5,176 nt of DNA from positions 1 through 5,176 of the forward strand of contig JAUWMD010000188.1 of assembly GCA_030613345.1 (NCBI GenBank), given 5' to 3'. How positions within the stretch are numbered: the first letter of the stretch is position 1; the number at the start of each line of letters is the position of its first letter. The notes beneath the pieces are model-generated. The model worked only from the letters and a program-made list of their open reading frames with translations. It did no database searches and was not told the origin of the DNA. A program made the position numbers and the translations under genes. Below are positions 1 to 5,176 of the stretch, piece after piece. This DNA comes from Candidatus Krumholzibacteriota bacterium. Its GTDB lineage: Bacteria > Krumholzibacteriota > Krumholzibacteriia > Krumholzibacteriales > Krumholzibacteriaceae.

Positions 1-554
1 AGCTCATAGAACTCGTTGAGCTGGTCCCTGCTCCTGACGCGGCATATTTCGGTGTTCGCTCTCTGGCCCGCCCGGATATGGCCGTTGATCTTCTTGTCGG
101 GGGGGGAGTGGCCGTTCTCGGAATCGAGGTGGATGATATGAGTGAATACGTTCTTGTGCCTGAGGAACGGCTCGACCAGCTCGGAGAGGTTCCGGTTAAA
201 ATCGGTGATCGAGATCCTCGAAAACTTCCCGTTCTTCAGGTACTTGATGAGGTGGACGTAGAACTCGTCCCGCGTGTTGCCGTTGGCGCCGTCGGCGAGT
301 ATGACCTCGCCGTATGTCCCGTAGGGCATCGAGTAGAACGACTTGAAGAAGAACTGTTTCGTGATGACGGCTGGCATCCCCGCGACGAGTTCCCCGTTCT
401 CGAAACCGCAGAGGAACTCGGCGTGTGAACCGGGGGAAAGCCCGTCGACGCAGGTATCGACCCACTGGTGCGTGTGGAAGAACGATGCGTTCCTCGCCAG
501 CGCTTCCCATGCGGGCAGGTCGAGTGATTTCCTGTCTATTACGCGGAATTCCAT
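1..554 (-). CDS. FemAB-like / GNAT-fold acyltransferase, N-terminal part (cut by window edge)
   Basis: The frame is open from an ATG at 554 down to the left edge, giving 184 complete codons and no stop; the C-terminal part lies outside. Several features resemble FemAB-related and BioF2-like acetyltransferase (Acetyltransf_6) proteins. Near residues 24-35 is FFHTHQWVDTC, like the usual 'F.t..Wl' start of the fold. Near 49-61 is a strand-turn 'GFENGELVAGMP', and near 75-84 'SMPYGTYGEV', like the family's 'S.Pf..yGG' motif. Near 159-184 is a basic stretch followed by 'DQLNEFYEL', like the helix before the second GNAT half. Family members transfer amino-acyl or acyl groups in cell-envelope or exopolysaccharide pathways; the substrate here cannot be told. 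GGGG at 560-563, 5 nt before the ATG, is a modest ribosome site. The frame stays open upstream to a stop at 690-692 but offers only TTG starts (573-575 and 555-557). The gene is divergent from rnf, so a shared function is not implied. Family assignment is by eye. Confidence 0.7.
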   Translation of the reverse strand, partial: MEFRVIDRKSLDLPAWEALARNASFFHTHQWVDTCVDGLSPGSHAEFLCGFENGELVAGMPAVITKQFFFKSFYSMPYGTYGEVILADGANGNTRDEFYVHLIKYLKNGKFSRISITDFNRNLSELVEPFLRHKNVFTHIIHLDSENGHSPPDKKINGHIRAGQRANTEICRVRSRDQLNEFYE

Positions 555-665
555 CAAATCCCCGGTAAATATCAACGGGGCCCCACTGAAGTCCTGCTGA
601 TGCTGCTGCTCCGGTCGTTCGGCGACCCGCTCCTGGCCGAAAATGCCCCTTGTTACGTTATCTGA

Positions 666-676
666 ATGTAATACAT
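666..676. promoter_or_regulatory. Small palindrome ATGTA-A-TACAT, possible operator
   Basis: Two perfect 5-bp arms (ATGTA and TACAT) surround one central base in the middle of the divergent intergenic region. That is where a regulator of either gene could bind. The symmetry does not extend beyond the arms, so chance is a real alternative. Confidence 0.2.
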
Positions 677-735
677 GTGGTTCGATTCGTCAACGGACCA
701 GAAGATCGCCGGGCGAAATTATTCCCTGTAAAAGG

Positions 736-785
736 TTGATTTCCGGCGGTATCTGTATTACCTTGATTCCGTTTATTTCTACAAT
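736..785 (+). promoter_or_regulatory. Weak candidate sigma-70-type promoter for the rnf operon
   Basis: Two overlapping possibilities are visible. One is TTGATT (736-741), 17 bp, then TACCTT (759-764). The other is TTACCT (758-763), 16 bp, then TACAAT (780-785), whose -10 box matches the consensus at five of six positions. Both lie in the A+T-rich part of the region, 45-95 bases before the rnfA start. Neither has two good boxes, and the organism's promoter consensus is unknown, so this is a suggestion only. Confidence 0.25.
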
Positions 786-821
786 TTGGTGAGAATTGAA
801 GGATATCCCGGAAAAGTTGGC

Positions 822-827
822 AGGTGA
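822..827 (+). promoter_or_regulatory. Ribosome binding site of rnfA (AGGTGA)
   Basis: AGGTGA lies 3 nt before the ATG at 831. Its last three bases are an in-frame TGA, so rnfA cannot begin further upstream. The spacing is short but the site is the only purine-rich match nearby. Confidence 0.55.
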
Positions 828-830
828 ACG

Positions 831-1412
831 ATGCCCAAGCTGATCATAATCATAATAAGCGCTGTCCTGGTAAACAATTTCGTGCTGATGAGATTCCTCG
901 GGATATGCCCGTTCCTCGGTGTCTCGAAAAGGGTCTCGACGGCGGCGGGTATGAGCGGCGCAGTGCTCTTCGTAATGACGATGGCGTCGGTGGTGACATG
1001 GCTGATCTATCATTACGTCCTTGTTCCGTTCGGCCTGACATACCTTCAGACGGTCAGTTTTATCCTCGTAATCGCCAGCCTCGTCCAGCTTGTCGAGCTC
1101 GGCCTTCAGAAAATCAGCCCGGCCCTCTACAAGGCGCTGGGAATATTCCTGCCCCTGATCACGACTAACTGCGCCGTGCTCGGCGTTTCCGTTCTCAATA
1201 TCCAGAAAGAGTTTACCCTGATAGAGACGACCATCTTCGGCGCCGGCGCCGCCATTGGATTCGGCGTTGCGATGGTCCTCTTCTCGGGATTGAGGGAGAG
1301 GATCGATCTCTGCGACACGCCGATTCCATTCAGGGGAACGGCCATCGGGCTGGTGACCGCCGGGCTGCTCTCCCTCGCCTTCATGGGATTTACCGGGCTG
1401 GTCAAGCTCTAG
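831..1412 (+). CDS. rnfA: Rnf electron transport complex subunit RnfA (RsxA)
   Basis: Integral membrane subunit of the Rnf ferredoxin:NAD+ oxidoreductase. It pairs with RnfE to form the transmembrane core through which electrons and the coupled ion pass. The protein has 193 residues, the usual RnfA length, and shows about six hydrophobic segments (roughly 4-24, 41-60, 70-92, 101-123, 132-152 and 169-190). Two family hallmarks are intact: the first helix 'NNFVLMRFLGICPFLG' (15-30) with Cys26, and 'TTNCAVLGV' (111-119) with Cys114. Structural work on Rnf places an Fe-S cluster between RnfA and RnfE, held by Cys residues at these two conserved positions. Cys161 is additional. The ATG is fixed by an in-frame stop at 825-827. 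First gene of the operon; rnfB follows after 68 nt. All five Arg codons are AGG or AGA. RnfE is a paralogue, but the N-terminus and the position ahead of rnfB favour RnfA. Confidence 0.95.
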   Translation: MPKLIIIIISAVLVNNFVLMRFLGICPFLGVSKRVSTAAGMSGAVLFVMTMASVVTWLIYHYVLVPFGLTYLQTVSFILVIASLVQLVELGLQKISPALYKALGIFLPLITTNCAVLGVSVLNIQKEFTLIETTIFGAGAAIGFGVAMVLFSGLRERIDLCDTPIPFRGTAIGLVTAGLLSLAFMGFTGLVKL

Positions 1413-1464
1413 GCCGGCCGCGATCGAGATAGACCGGGACGAAACAGGCACAGATTGATTCTGC

Positions 1465-1470
1465 GGAGGA
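1465..1470 (+). promoter_or_regulatory. Ribosome binding site that decides the rnfB start (GGAGGA)
   Basis: GGAGGA ends 1 nt before an in-frame GTG at 1472 and 10 nt before an ATG at 1481. One nucleotide is too close for initiation, so the ATG is the likelier start. An ATG at 1470-1472 overlaps the site and runs straight into TGA, forming a start-stop pair that may be incidental. Confidence 0.6.
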
Positions 1471-1480
1471 TGTGACAAAG

Positions 1481-2317
1481 ATGCTCACGGCTGTAATCGC
1501 ACTTGCGGCTCTCGCTCTCCTGGCCGCGTTCGGGCTGGCTATTGCGGCGAGGGTCTTTGCCGTTCCCCATAATCCGAAGGCGGACGAGATCGAGGAAGTT
1601 CTCCCCGGTGCCAATTGCGGCGCCTGCGCTCTTCCCGGCTGCGCCGAGCTTGCCAAGCGGATCGCCGAGGTGAAGGCGGATATCGACGCCTGTCCCGTCG
1701 GTGGTGAATCGGTGGCCCAAGCCATCGCCGTCATCATGGGGATGGAATTCGAGGGAGGAGCCGACAGGGAGGTAGCCCTGGTCCTCTGCAAGGGGAGCGA
1801 CCAGGTAGCCGCGAAGCGCTTTTTCTACAACGGCATATATGACTGCAACTCGGCCGCGCTCATTTTCGGGGGGGACAAGGCCTGCACGTACGGTTGTCTC
1901 GGCCTGGGAACGTGCGCAGGCGTCTGCCCCTTCGGCGCGATCGACATGGTGCCCGGCGGACTCGCCGTGGTAGATCCGGAGAAGTGCACCGGATGCACGA
2001 AGTGCGTTGCCTCCTGCCCCAAGGGAATCATCAGGATGGTCCCGGCGAGCAGGAAGCTTCATATACTCTGCAGCTCGCACGACAAGGGCGGAGTGGCCAG
2101 AAAGCACTGCAAGGTCGCCTGCATCGGCTGTATGAAGTGTGTCAAGGCCGCTCCCGAGGGCGCGATCACGATGGACGACTTCCTCGCTGTGGTCGATTAC
2201 AGCTTCGAGATCCCCGCCGAGGTAGCGGCGGAATGCCCGATGAACACGATCGTCGTGACCGGGGAGGCGGCCGGCGCCTGTGAAGAGCCGTCAGCGGCGG
2301 CAGGAGGTGATGCGTGA
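1481..2317 (+). CDS. rnfB: Rnf electron transport complex subunit RnfB, long multi-cluster form
   Basis: Membrane-anchored Fe-S subunit taken to be the entry or exit point for ferredoxin electrons. From the ATG at 1481 it has 278 residues, well above the roughly 190 of E. coli RsxB and in the range of long RnfB proteins. Order: one membrane helix (about 2-25); the N-terminal Fe-S motif NCGACALPGC with Cys46, 49, 54 and 71; a linker; then a ferredoxin pair with Cys135, 139, 145 and 149 ('CTYGCLGLGTCAGVCPFGAI') and Cys169, 172, 175 and 179 ('CTGCTKCVASCP'). A third ferredoxin-like unit has Cys214, 217 and 220 but Ala224 in place of the usual fourth Cys, and in its second half keeps only Cys252 ('ECPMNT'). 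An Ala-rich tail closes the protein. Four [4Fe-4S] clusters are inferred. A GTG at 1472 would add three residues but sits 1 nt from the ribosome site. The stop overlaps the rnfC start (TGATG), implying translational coupling. Confidence 0.93.
   Translation: MLTAVIALAALALLAAFGLAIAARVFAVPHNPKADEIEEVLPGANCGACALPGCAELAKRIAEVKADIDACPVGGESVAQAIAVIMGMEFEGGADREVALVLCKGSDQVAAKRFFYNGIYDCNSAALIFGGDKACTYGCLGLGTCAGVCPFGAIDMVPGGLAVVDPEKCTGCTKCVASCPKGIIRMVPASRKLHILCSSHDKGGVARKHCKVACIGCMKCVKAAPEGAITMDDFLAVVDYSFEIPAEVAAECPMNTIVVTGEAAGACEEPSAAAGGDA
2302..2310 (+). promoter_or_regulatory. Near-perfect Shine-Dalgarno of rnfC inside the end of rnfB
   Basis: AGGAGGTGA is fully complementary to the usual 16S rRNA 3' end. 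Its AGGAGG core lies 9 nt before the ATG at 2317 and 6 nt before a GTG at 2314, so both starts are possible. The site lies within the last codons of rnfB, suggesting strong, coupled translation of rnfC. Confidence 0.75.
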
Positions 2318-3642
2318 TGGGAAGCGGCAGGTTCTTCGGAGGCATTCATCCGTCATATAACAAGGGACTGGCAGATTCGAGCGCGATAGTCGAGATGCCG
2401 CTGCCCGAAAGGCTCGTCGTGTTCTTTGCCCAGAACCTCGGCGCCCCCTCGCAGCCTGTCGTCAAGAAGGGCGACGAGGTAAAGAAGGGGCAGGTAATAG
2501 CCGAGGCGGGTGGATTCGTGTCGACCCCGGTCCACGCACCGACCTCGGGAACGATCGATTCGATAGGTATATACCCGTCGCCCGTCGGCGTCGACGCGCC
2601 CGCCGCGGTGCTGACCCCCGACGGTAAAGACGAGTGGTTCGAGGGGTGCAGCGTAGAGAGGTCGAGCGAAGGCCTGGACGTCGGGCAGATCAAAGAGATC
2701 ATCCATGATAACGGCATTGTGGGGATGGGGGGGGCGACCTTCCCGACACACGTGAAGCTCTCGCCGCCGGCCGGGAAGAAGATGGACCTTCTCGTGATAA
2801 ACGGCGCCGAGTGCGAGCCCTACCTGACGGCGGACCACAGGCTGATGGTCGAGCATGCGGAAGGCATCCTCGACGGGGCGGCCCTCTTCGCCGCCGTTAT
2901 CGGGGTTGGCAGGGTCGTGATAGCCATAGAGAAGAACAAGCCCGATGCCATAGAAGTGATGCGCAAGGCTGTAGCCGGACGCCAGGGCTTCAGCGTCGAG
3001 GCAATGGGAGTCATATACCCGCAGGGTGCCGAGAAGCAGCTGATATTCGCCCTGACGAAGAGGAAGGTGCCCGCCGGCGGGCTGCCGATGGACGTCGGCG
3101 TCCTCGTGCATAATGTCGGGACCGCCCTGGCCGCCGGCGAGGCGGTGCGGTACAACAGGCCCCTTATACAAAGGGTCGTCACGGTCACAGGAAGCGGGAT
3201 CCGGGAGCCGAAGAACATCCTCGCGCGAGTCGGGACGAGGTTCGAGGACCTCGTGAAGTTCTGCGGAGGGCTCGAGGGCGATGCGGCCAAGTGCATCAAC
3301 GGCGGACCGATGATGGGCGTGGCGCAGTACTCGCTCGACGCCGCCGTCACGAAGGGCACGAGCGGGCTAGTGATTCTCAGGCAGGAAGAAGTCGCCCAGT
3401 TCGTGAGCGACGCATGCATCAGGTGCGCCCGCTGTCTCGAAGCCTGCCCGATGAGGCTCAATCCTTCGGCGCTCTCGATATTTATTGAGAAGATGAGATT
3501 CGAGGACGCGAACGAATATAACGTGATGGACTGCATAGAATGCGGCTGCTGCGCCTACGTATGTCCGTCGAGAAGACCGATGGTGCACCACTTCAGGAGA
3601 GCGAAGGCCGAGGTCAGGAAACTGCAGAGAAAGACCGGTTGA
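2317..3642 (+). CDS. rnfC: Rnf electron transport complex subunit RnfC
   Basis: Peripheral cytoplasmic subunit that exchanges electrons with NAD(H) through FMN and passes them by two [4Fe-4S] clusters; it resembles the 51-kDa NADH-binding subunit of complex I. It has 441 residues from the ATG at 2317. Order: an N-terminal barrel-like domain ('GGIHPSYNKG', about 8-17, and a biotinyl/lipoyl-like region around 48-80); the nucleotide/flavin site 'GMGGATFPTHVKL' (136-148) and 'INGAECEPYLTADHRLM' (161-177); an SLBB-like region (about 285-330); then Cys367, 370, 373 and 377 (CIRCARCLEACP) and Cys406, 409, 412 and 416 (CIECGCCAYVCP). The protein ends about 25 residues after the last cluster, so the long repeat-containing tail of E. 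coli RsxC is absent. The ATG overlaps the rnfB stop by one base; a GTG at 2314 would add one residue. 19 of 25 Arg codons are AGG/AGA. An 8-G run falls inside the GMGGATFP codons, with the frame intact. Confidence 0.95.
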   Translation: MGSGRFFGGIHPSYNKGLADSSAIVEMPLPERLVVFFAQNLGAPSQPVVKKGDEVKKGQVIAEAGGFVSTPVHAPTSGTIDSIGIYPSPVGVDAPAAVLTPDGKDEWFEGCSVERSSEGLDVGQIKEIIHDNGIVGMGGATFPTHVKLSPPAGKKMDLLVINGAECEPYLTADHRLMVEHAEGILDGAALFAAVIGVGRVVIAIEKNKPDAIEVMRKAVAGRQGFSVEAMGVIYPQGAEKQLIFALTKRKVPAGGLPMDVGVLVHNVGTALAAGEAVRYNRPLIQRVVTVTGSGIREPKNILARVGTRFEDLVKFCGGLEGDAAKCINGGPMMGVAQYSLDAAVTKGTSGLVILRQEEVAQFVSDACIRCARCLEACPMRLNPSALSIFIEKMRFEDANEYNVMDCIECGCCAYVCPSRRPMVHHFRRAKAEVRKLQRKTG

Positions 3643-3672
3643 TAACCGGCAACCGAGGCCGCGGAGACGGCC
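3635..3672 (+). other. Two tandem hairpins at the rnfC-rnfD junction
   Basis: The first has a perfect 6-bp stem, CCGGTT (3635-3640) with AACCGG (3644-3649), a 3-nt loop, and covers the rnfC stop codon. The second has a perfect 5-bp stem, GGCCG (3657-3661) with CGGCC (3668-3672), and a 6-nt loop. No T-run follows either, so they are not intrinsic terminators. They could act as mRNA-stability or processing elements between rnfC and rnfD, or be chance GC-rich pairing. Confidence 0.35.
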
Positions 3673-3683
3673 CGTAAAGACCT

Positions 3684-3689
3684 GGAGGT
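3684..3689 (+). promoter_or_regulatory. Ribosome binding site that favours a TTG start for rnfD (GGAGGT)
   Basis: GGAGGT ends 4 nt before the TTG at 3694 but 16 nt before the first in-frame ATG at 3706, too far for normal initiation. A much weaker GGAAG (3696-3700) precedes the ATG by 5 nt. No ribosome site precedes the next ATG at 3781, which would give a protein of more ordinary RnfD length. Confidence 0.55.
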
Positions 3690-3693
3690 CGGT

Positions 3694-4797
3694 TTGGAAG
3701 ACAATATGGAAGGAAAAACTCCCGAGGAAAAGCCGGCGGCCGGGGTTGCTGCCGAAAAACCCGCTCCCAGACCCGGACCCATGCCGAAGAAAGCCGGGGT
3801 CGGGCCGAGGTTCGTGGTCAGCTCCTCACCTCACGTGCACGACGGACGCACCGTCTCCCAGATCATGAGACTCGTGATCATCGCGCTGGCGCCGGCAGCG
3901 CTTTACTCGATATATATCTTTGGACTCGACGCGCTTCGCGTACTCATGATCTCGATAGCCTCGGCGATGATCTTCGAGGCGATATCGCAGAAGATCATGA
4001 AGCGGCCCGTCGCGCTTCGCGACAGCAGCGCCGTGCTGACTGGACTGCTGCTGGCGATGAACCTGCCGTCGACCTCACCATGGTGGCTGATCGTCGTCGG
4101 CAACTTCTTCGCCATAGTAATCGCCAAGCAGCTCTACGGCGGCCTCGGGTACAATCCCTTCAACCCCGCGCTCGTCGGCCGTGTCGTTCTGCTGATCTCG
4201 TTCCCCGTGCACATGACCGCCAGGTGGGTAACCGCTTCGAGGTTCGGGACAGACGCGGTGACCACCGCGACGCCCCTCTCGCGCATGAAGGATAGCCTCG
4301 CGACTCTCGGCCATATAGACATCGCATTCGGCAGGGGCGAGATATTCGACCTGCTGATCGGAAACAGGGCCGGCTGTCTCGGAGAGACCTCGATCGTACT
4401 GCTCGCTCTCGGCGGGTTGTTCCTCATCTGGAAAAGGGTCATCTCGTGGCGCATCCCCGTGATGTTCATCGGCGCGGTATGGGCGATGACAGGCATATTC
4501 CATCTCTTCGATCCGGCTCATTACGCCGATCCGTCGTTCCACGTGATAACTGGCGGTCTCTTCATCGGCGCGATATTCATGGCGACCGATTACGTTACCA
4601 GCCCGGTGACGAAAAAAGGAATCCTCATATTCGGCGCCGGCTGCGGCGTCATAACTGTTCTTATAAGGCTTTGGGGCGCCTATCCCGAGGGCGTGAGCTT
4701 CGCGATACTGCTGATGAACGCCACGACACCCCTGATCGACCGTTATACGAAGCCCAGGGTATTCGGGGCCGTAGATACAAAGAAGGCCGCCGCATAG
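3694..4797 (+). CDS. rnfD: Rnf electron transport complex subunit RnfD, with N-terminal extension
   Basis: Integral membrane flavoprotein related to NqrB; it carries covalently bound FMN in the electron path across the membrane. It has 367 residues from a TTG start chosen by its ribosome site (ATG at 3706 gives 363). The conserved protein begins near residue 39 with 'RFVVSSSPHVHDGRTVSQIM', the usual RnfD N-terminus. Before it lies an extension of about 38 residues rich in Pro, Ala, Lys, Glu and Gly. About nine or ten hydrophobic segments follow from residue 58 to 345. The FMN attachment motif is 'DAVTTATPL' (187-195); by analogy with the S(T)GAT motif of NqrB/RnfD, Thr193 is the likely attachment residue. 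'GYNPFNPALVGR' (152-163) and 'ATDYVTSP' (297-304) are also family-typical. A gap of 51 nt with two small hairpins separates it from rnfC; rnfG follows after 52 nt. Identity is secure, the exact start is not. Confidence 0.93.
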   Translation: MEDNMEGKTPEEKPAAGVAAEKPAPRPGPMPKKAGVGPRFVVSSSPHVHDGRTVSQIMRLVIIALAPAALYSIYIFGLDALRVLMISIASAMIFEAISQKIMKRPVALRDSSAVLTGLLLAMNLPSTSPWWLIVVGNFFAIVIAKQLYGGLGYNPFNPALVGRVVLLISFPVHMTARWVTASRFGTDAVTTATPLSRMKDSLATLGHIDIAFGRGEIFDLLIGNRAGCLGETSIVLLALGGLFLIWKRVISWRIPVMFIGAVWAMTGIFHLFDPAHYADPSFHVITGGLFIGAIFMATDYVTSPVTKKGILIFGAGCGVITVLIRLWGAYPEGVSFAILLMNATTPLIDRYTKPRVFGAVDTKKAAA

Positions 4798-4834
4798 CGG
4801 TCCTGTTTGAAGCGGGTACTTAAGACCGTCTGGG

Positions 4835-4840
4835 GGAGGT
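4835..4840 (+). promoter_or_regulatory. Ribosome binding site of rnfG (GGAGGT)
   Basis: GGAGGT lies 9 nt before the ATG at 4850, within a 52-nt gap after rnfD. It is the strongest purine match there and supports this start. Confidence 0.6.
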
Positions 4841-4849
4841 TATCAAGGT

Positions 4850-5176
4850 ATGAAAGAGATCATCCGGGTGTGTTTCGTCCTCACCTTACTCACCGCGGTA
4901 TCGGCGGGCGTGCTCGCCTACGTGAACCAGCAGACCGCCGGGCCGATCGCCAGGGCCCTTCTCGAGGAGAAGATGAGCGCGGTCCGCAGCGTCCTGCCGC
5001 CGTACGACGACGAGCCCGACAAGATCAAGATCGTTCTGGCCCCCGAAGATACGCTTGAGGTTTTTCGCGGCCGGAAGGATGGTGTCGTGACAGGAGCGGC
5101 ATTCGCGATTGTCTCTCCCGATGGTTACTCCGGGGATATTGAATTCATGATAGGGGTCGACGGGGAGGGTGTGATG
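4850..5176 (+). CDS. rnfG: Rnf electron transport complex subunit RnfG, N-terminal part (cut by window edge)
   Basis: Membrane-anchored flavoprotein related to NqrC. Its soluble domain, on the outer face of the membrane, carries covalent FMN and works beside RnfD. Exactly 109 codons are present before the window ends. A short basic start (MKEIIR) leads into one hydrophobic helix (about 5-25). Next comes 'NQQTAGPIARALLEEKM' (26-42), matching the family's 'vT.p.I' region, and 'VRSVLPPYDD' (45-54), matching the usual 'VLP' motif. 'VVTGAAFAIVSPDGYSGDIEFMIGVDGEG' (79-107, in part) is the beginning of the FMN-binding domain, with the family pattern of a glycine-rich strand and 'GY.G.I..m.G.D'. The FMN-attachment Thr and the 'ETPGLG' region lie beyond the window. 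Position straight after rnfD fits the A-B-C-D-G-E order, so rnfE is expected next. I am confident of the identity despite the truncation. Confidence 0.92.
   Translation, partial: MKEIIRVCFVLTLLTAVSAGVLAYVNQQTAGPIARALLEEKMSAVRSVLPPYDDEPDKIKIVLAPEDTLEVFRGRKDGVVTGAAFAIVSPDGYSGDIEFMIGVDGEGVM

Larger units (their letters stand above)
555..830. other. Divergent intergenic region between the FemAB-like gene and rnfA
   Basis: These 276 bases separate two divergent starts and should hold both promoters. The rnfA-proximal half (about 700-810) is clearly richer in A+T than the flanking genes. I see no RNA gene, no terminator and no ORF with a usable start and ribosome site. What it does contain is a GGGGCCCC palindrome (577-584), a short CTG-repeat stretch (594-608), an 11-bp near-palindrome (666-676), and two copies of a TTGATT(T)CCG motif 27 bp apart (from 736 and from 763). 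No clear FNR-, Rex- or sigma-54-type site was found. Confidence 0.6.

Noticed and set aside
594..611. A CTG-type triplet repeat upstream of the FemAB-like gene.
   Set aside because: Only a few imperfect units are present, too short to call a repeat tract.
816..836. A TGGCAGG...ATGC stretch just before and into rnfA that loosely recalls a sigma-54 -24/-12 promoter.
   Set aside because: The spacing to the -12-like element is wrong and it overlaps the start codon, leaving no room for a leader.
1412..1419. The palindrome GGCCGGCC overlapping the last base of the rnfA stop codon.
   Set aside because: An 8-bp GC palindrome is common in GC-rich DNA and forms no useful hairpin because there is no loop.
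690..1478. A 262-codon open frame on the minus strand across all of rnfA and part of the upstream region.
   Set aside because: It lies antisense to a clearly recognised rnfA, its translation is highly charged with no recognisable domain, and it follows from the third-position GC bias of the sense gene.
1409..2107. A 232-codon minus-strand open frame antisense to rnfB, and a similar 272-codon one antisense to rnfC (2353-3171).
   Set aside because: Both mirror well-supported Fe-S protein genes, have low-complexity Arg/Gly/His-rich translations and no ribosome site; they are shadows.
4797..4829. A possible stem of CGGTC (4798-4802) with GACCG (4824-4828) after rnfD, considered as a terminator.
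   Set aside because: Only five pairs close a 21-nt loop, no T-run follows, and rnfG with a good ribosome site lies immediately downstream.
4807..5058. An 83-codon plus-strand frame overlapping the start of rnfG.
   Set aside because: It is out of frame with rnfG, is Arg-rich with no recognisable domain, and has no suitable ribosome site.

Overview
The window holds most of an rnf operon: five genes on the + strand for subunits of the Rnf complex, the membrane-bound, ion-translocating ferredoxin:NAD+ oxidoreductase. The 5' part of an unrelated gene runs divergently at the left edge. The DNA is GC-rich. Arginine is nevertheless read largely from AGG/AGA (all 5 in rnfA, 19 of 25 in rnfC), and ATA isoleucine codons are frequent. 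The Rnf complex, the many Fe-S clusters and the Gram-negative-type gene order suggest an anaerobic or facultatively anaerobic bacterium, possibly from an uncultured lineage. The phylum cannot be fixed from this sequence.

Layout. Positions 1-554 (- strand) encode the N-terminal 184 residues of a FemAB-like/GNAT-fold acyltransferase, cut by the window edge. Positions 555-830 are a divergent intergenic region with weak promoter-like elements, a small palindrome and a short direct repeat, but no convincing gene. From 831 the operon runs rnfA (831-1412), rnfB (1481-2317), rnfC (2317-3642), rnfD (3694-4797) and rnfG (4850 to the window end, cut). rnfB and rnfC overlap by one base at TGATG behind a near-perfect Shine-Dalgarno sequence. 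The other junctions are 51-68 nt gaps. There is no terminator between genes, and rnfE is expected just downstream.

How the genes work together. RnfC (NADH/FMN and two [4Fe-4S] motifs) and RnfB (multi-cluster ferredoxin-type protein) form the redox modules on the cytoplasmic side. RnfD and RnfG carry covalently bound FMN. RnfA, with the expected RnfE, forms the membrane core. Electrons pass between reduced ferredoxin and NAD+ and are coupled to Na+ or H+ movement.

This is a recognisable system, not a new one. The points most worth a second look are: a C-terminal ferredoxin-like unit in RnfB that seems to keep exactly the ligands for one cluster and to have lost those for the other; a 38-residue Pro/Ala/Lys-rich N-terminal extension on RnfD behind a TTG start; and a proteobacterial A-B-C-D-G gene order combined with a long RnfB and a short RnfC.
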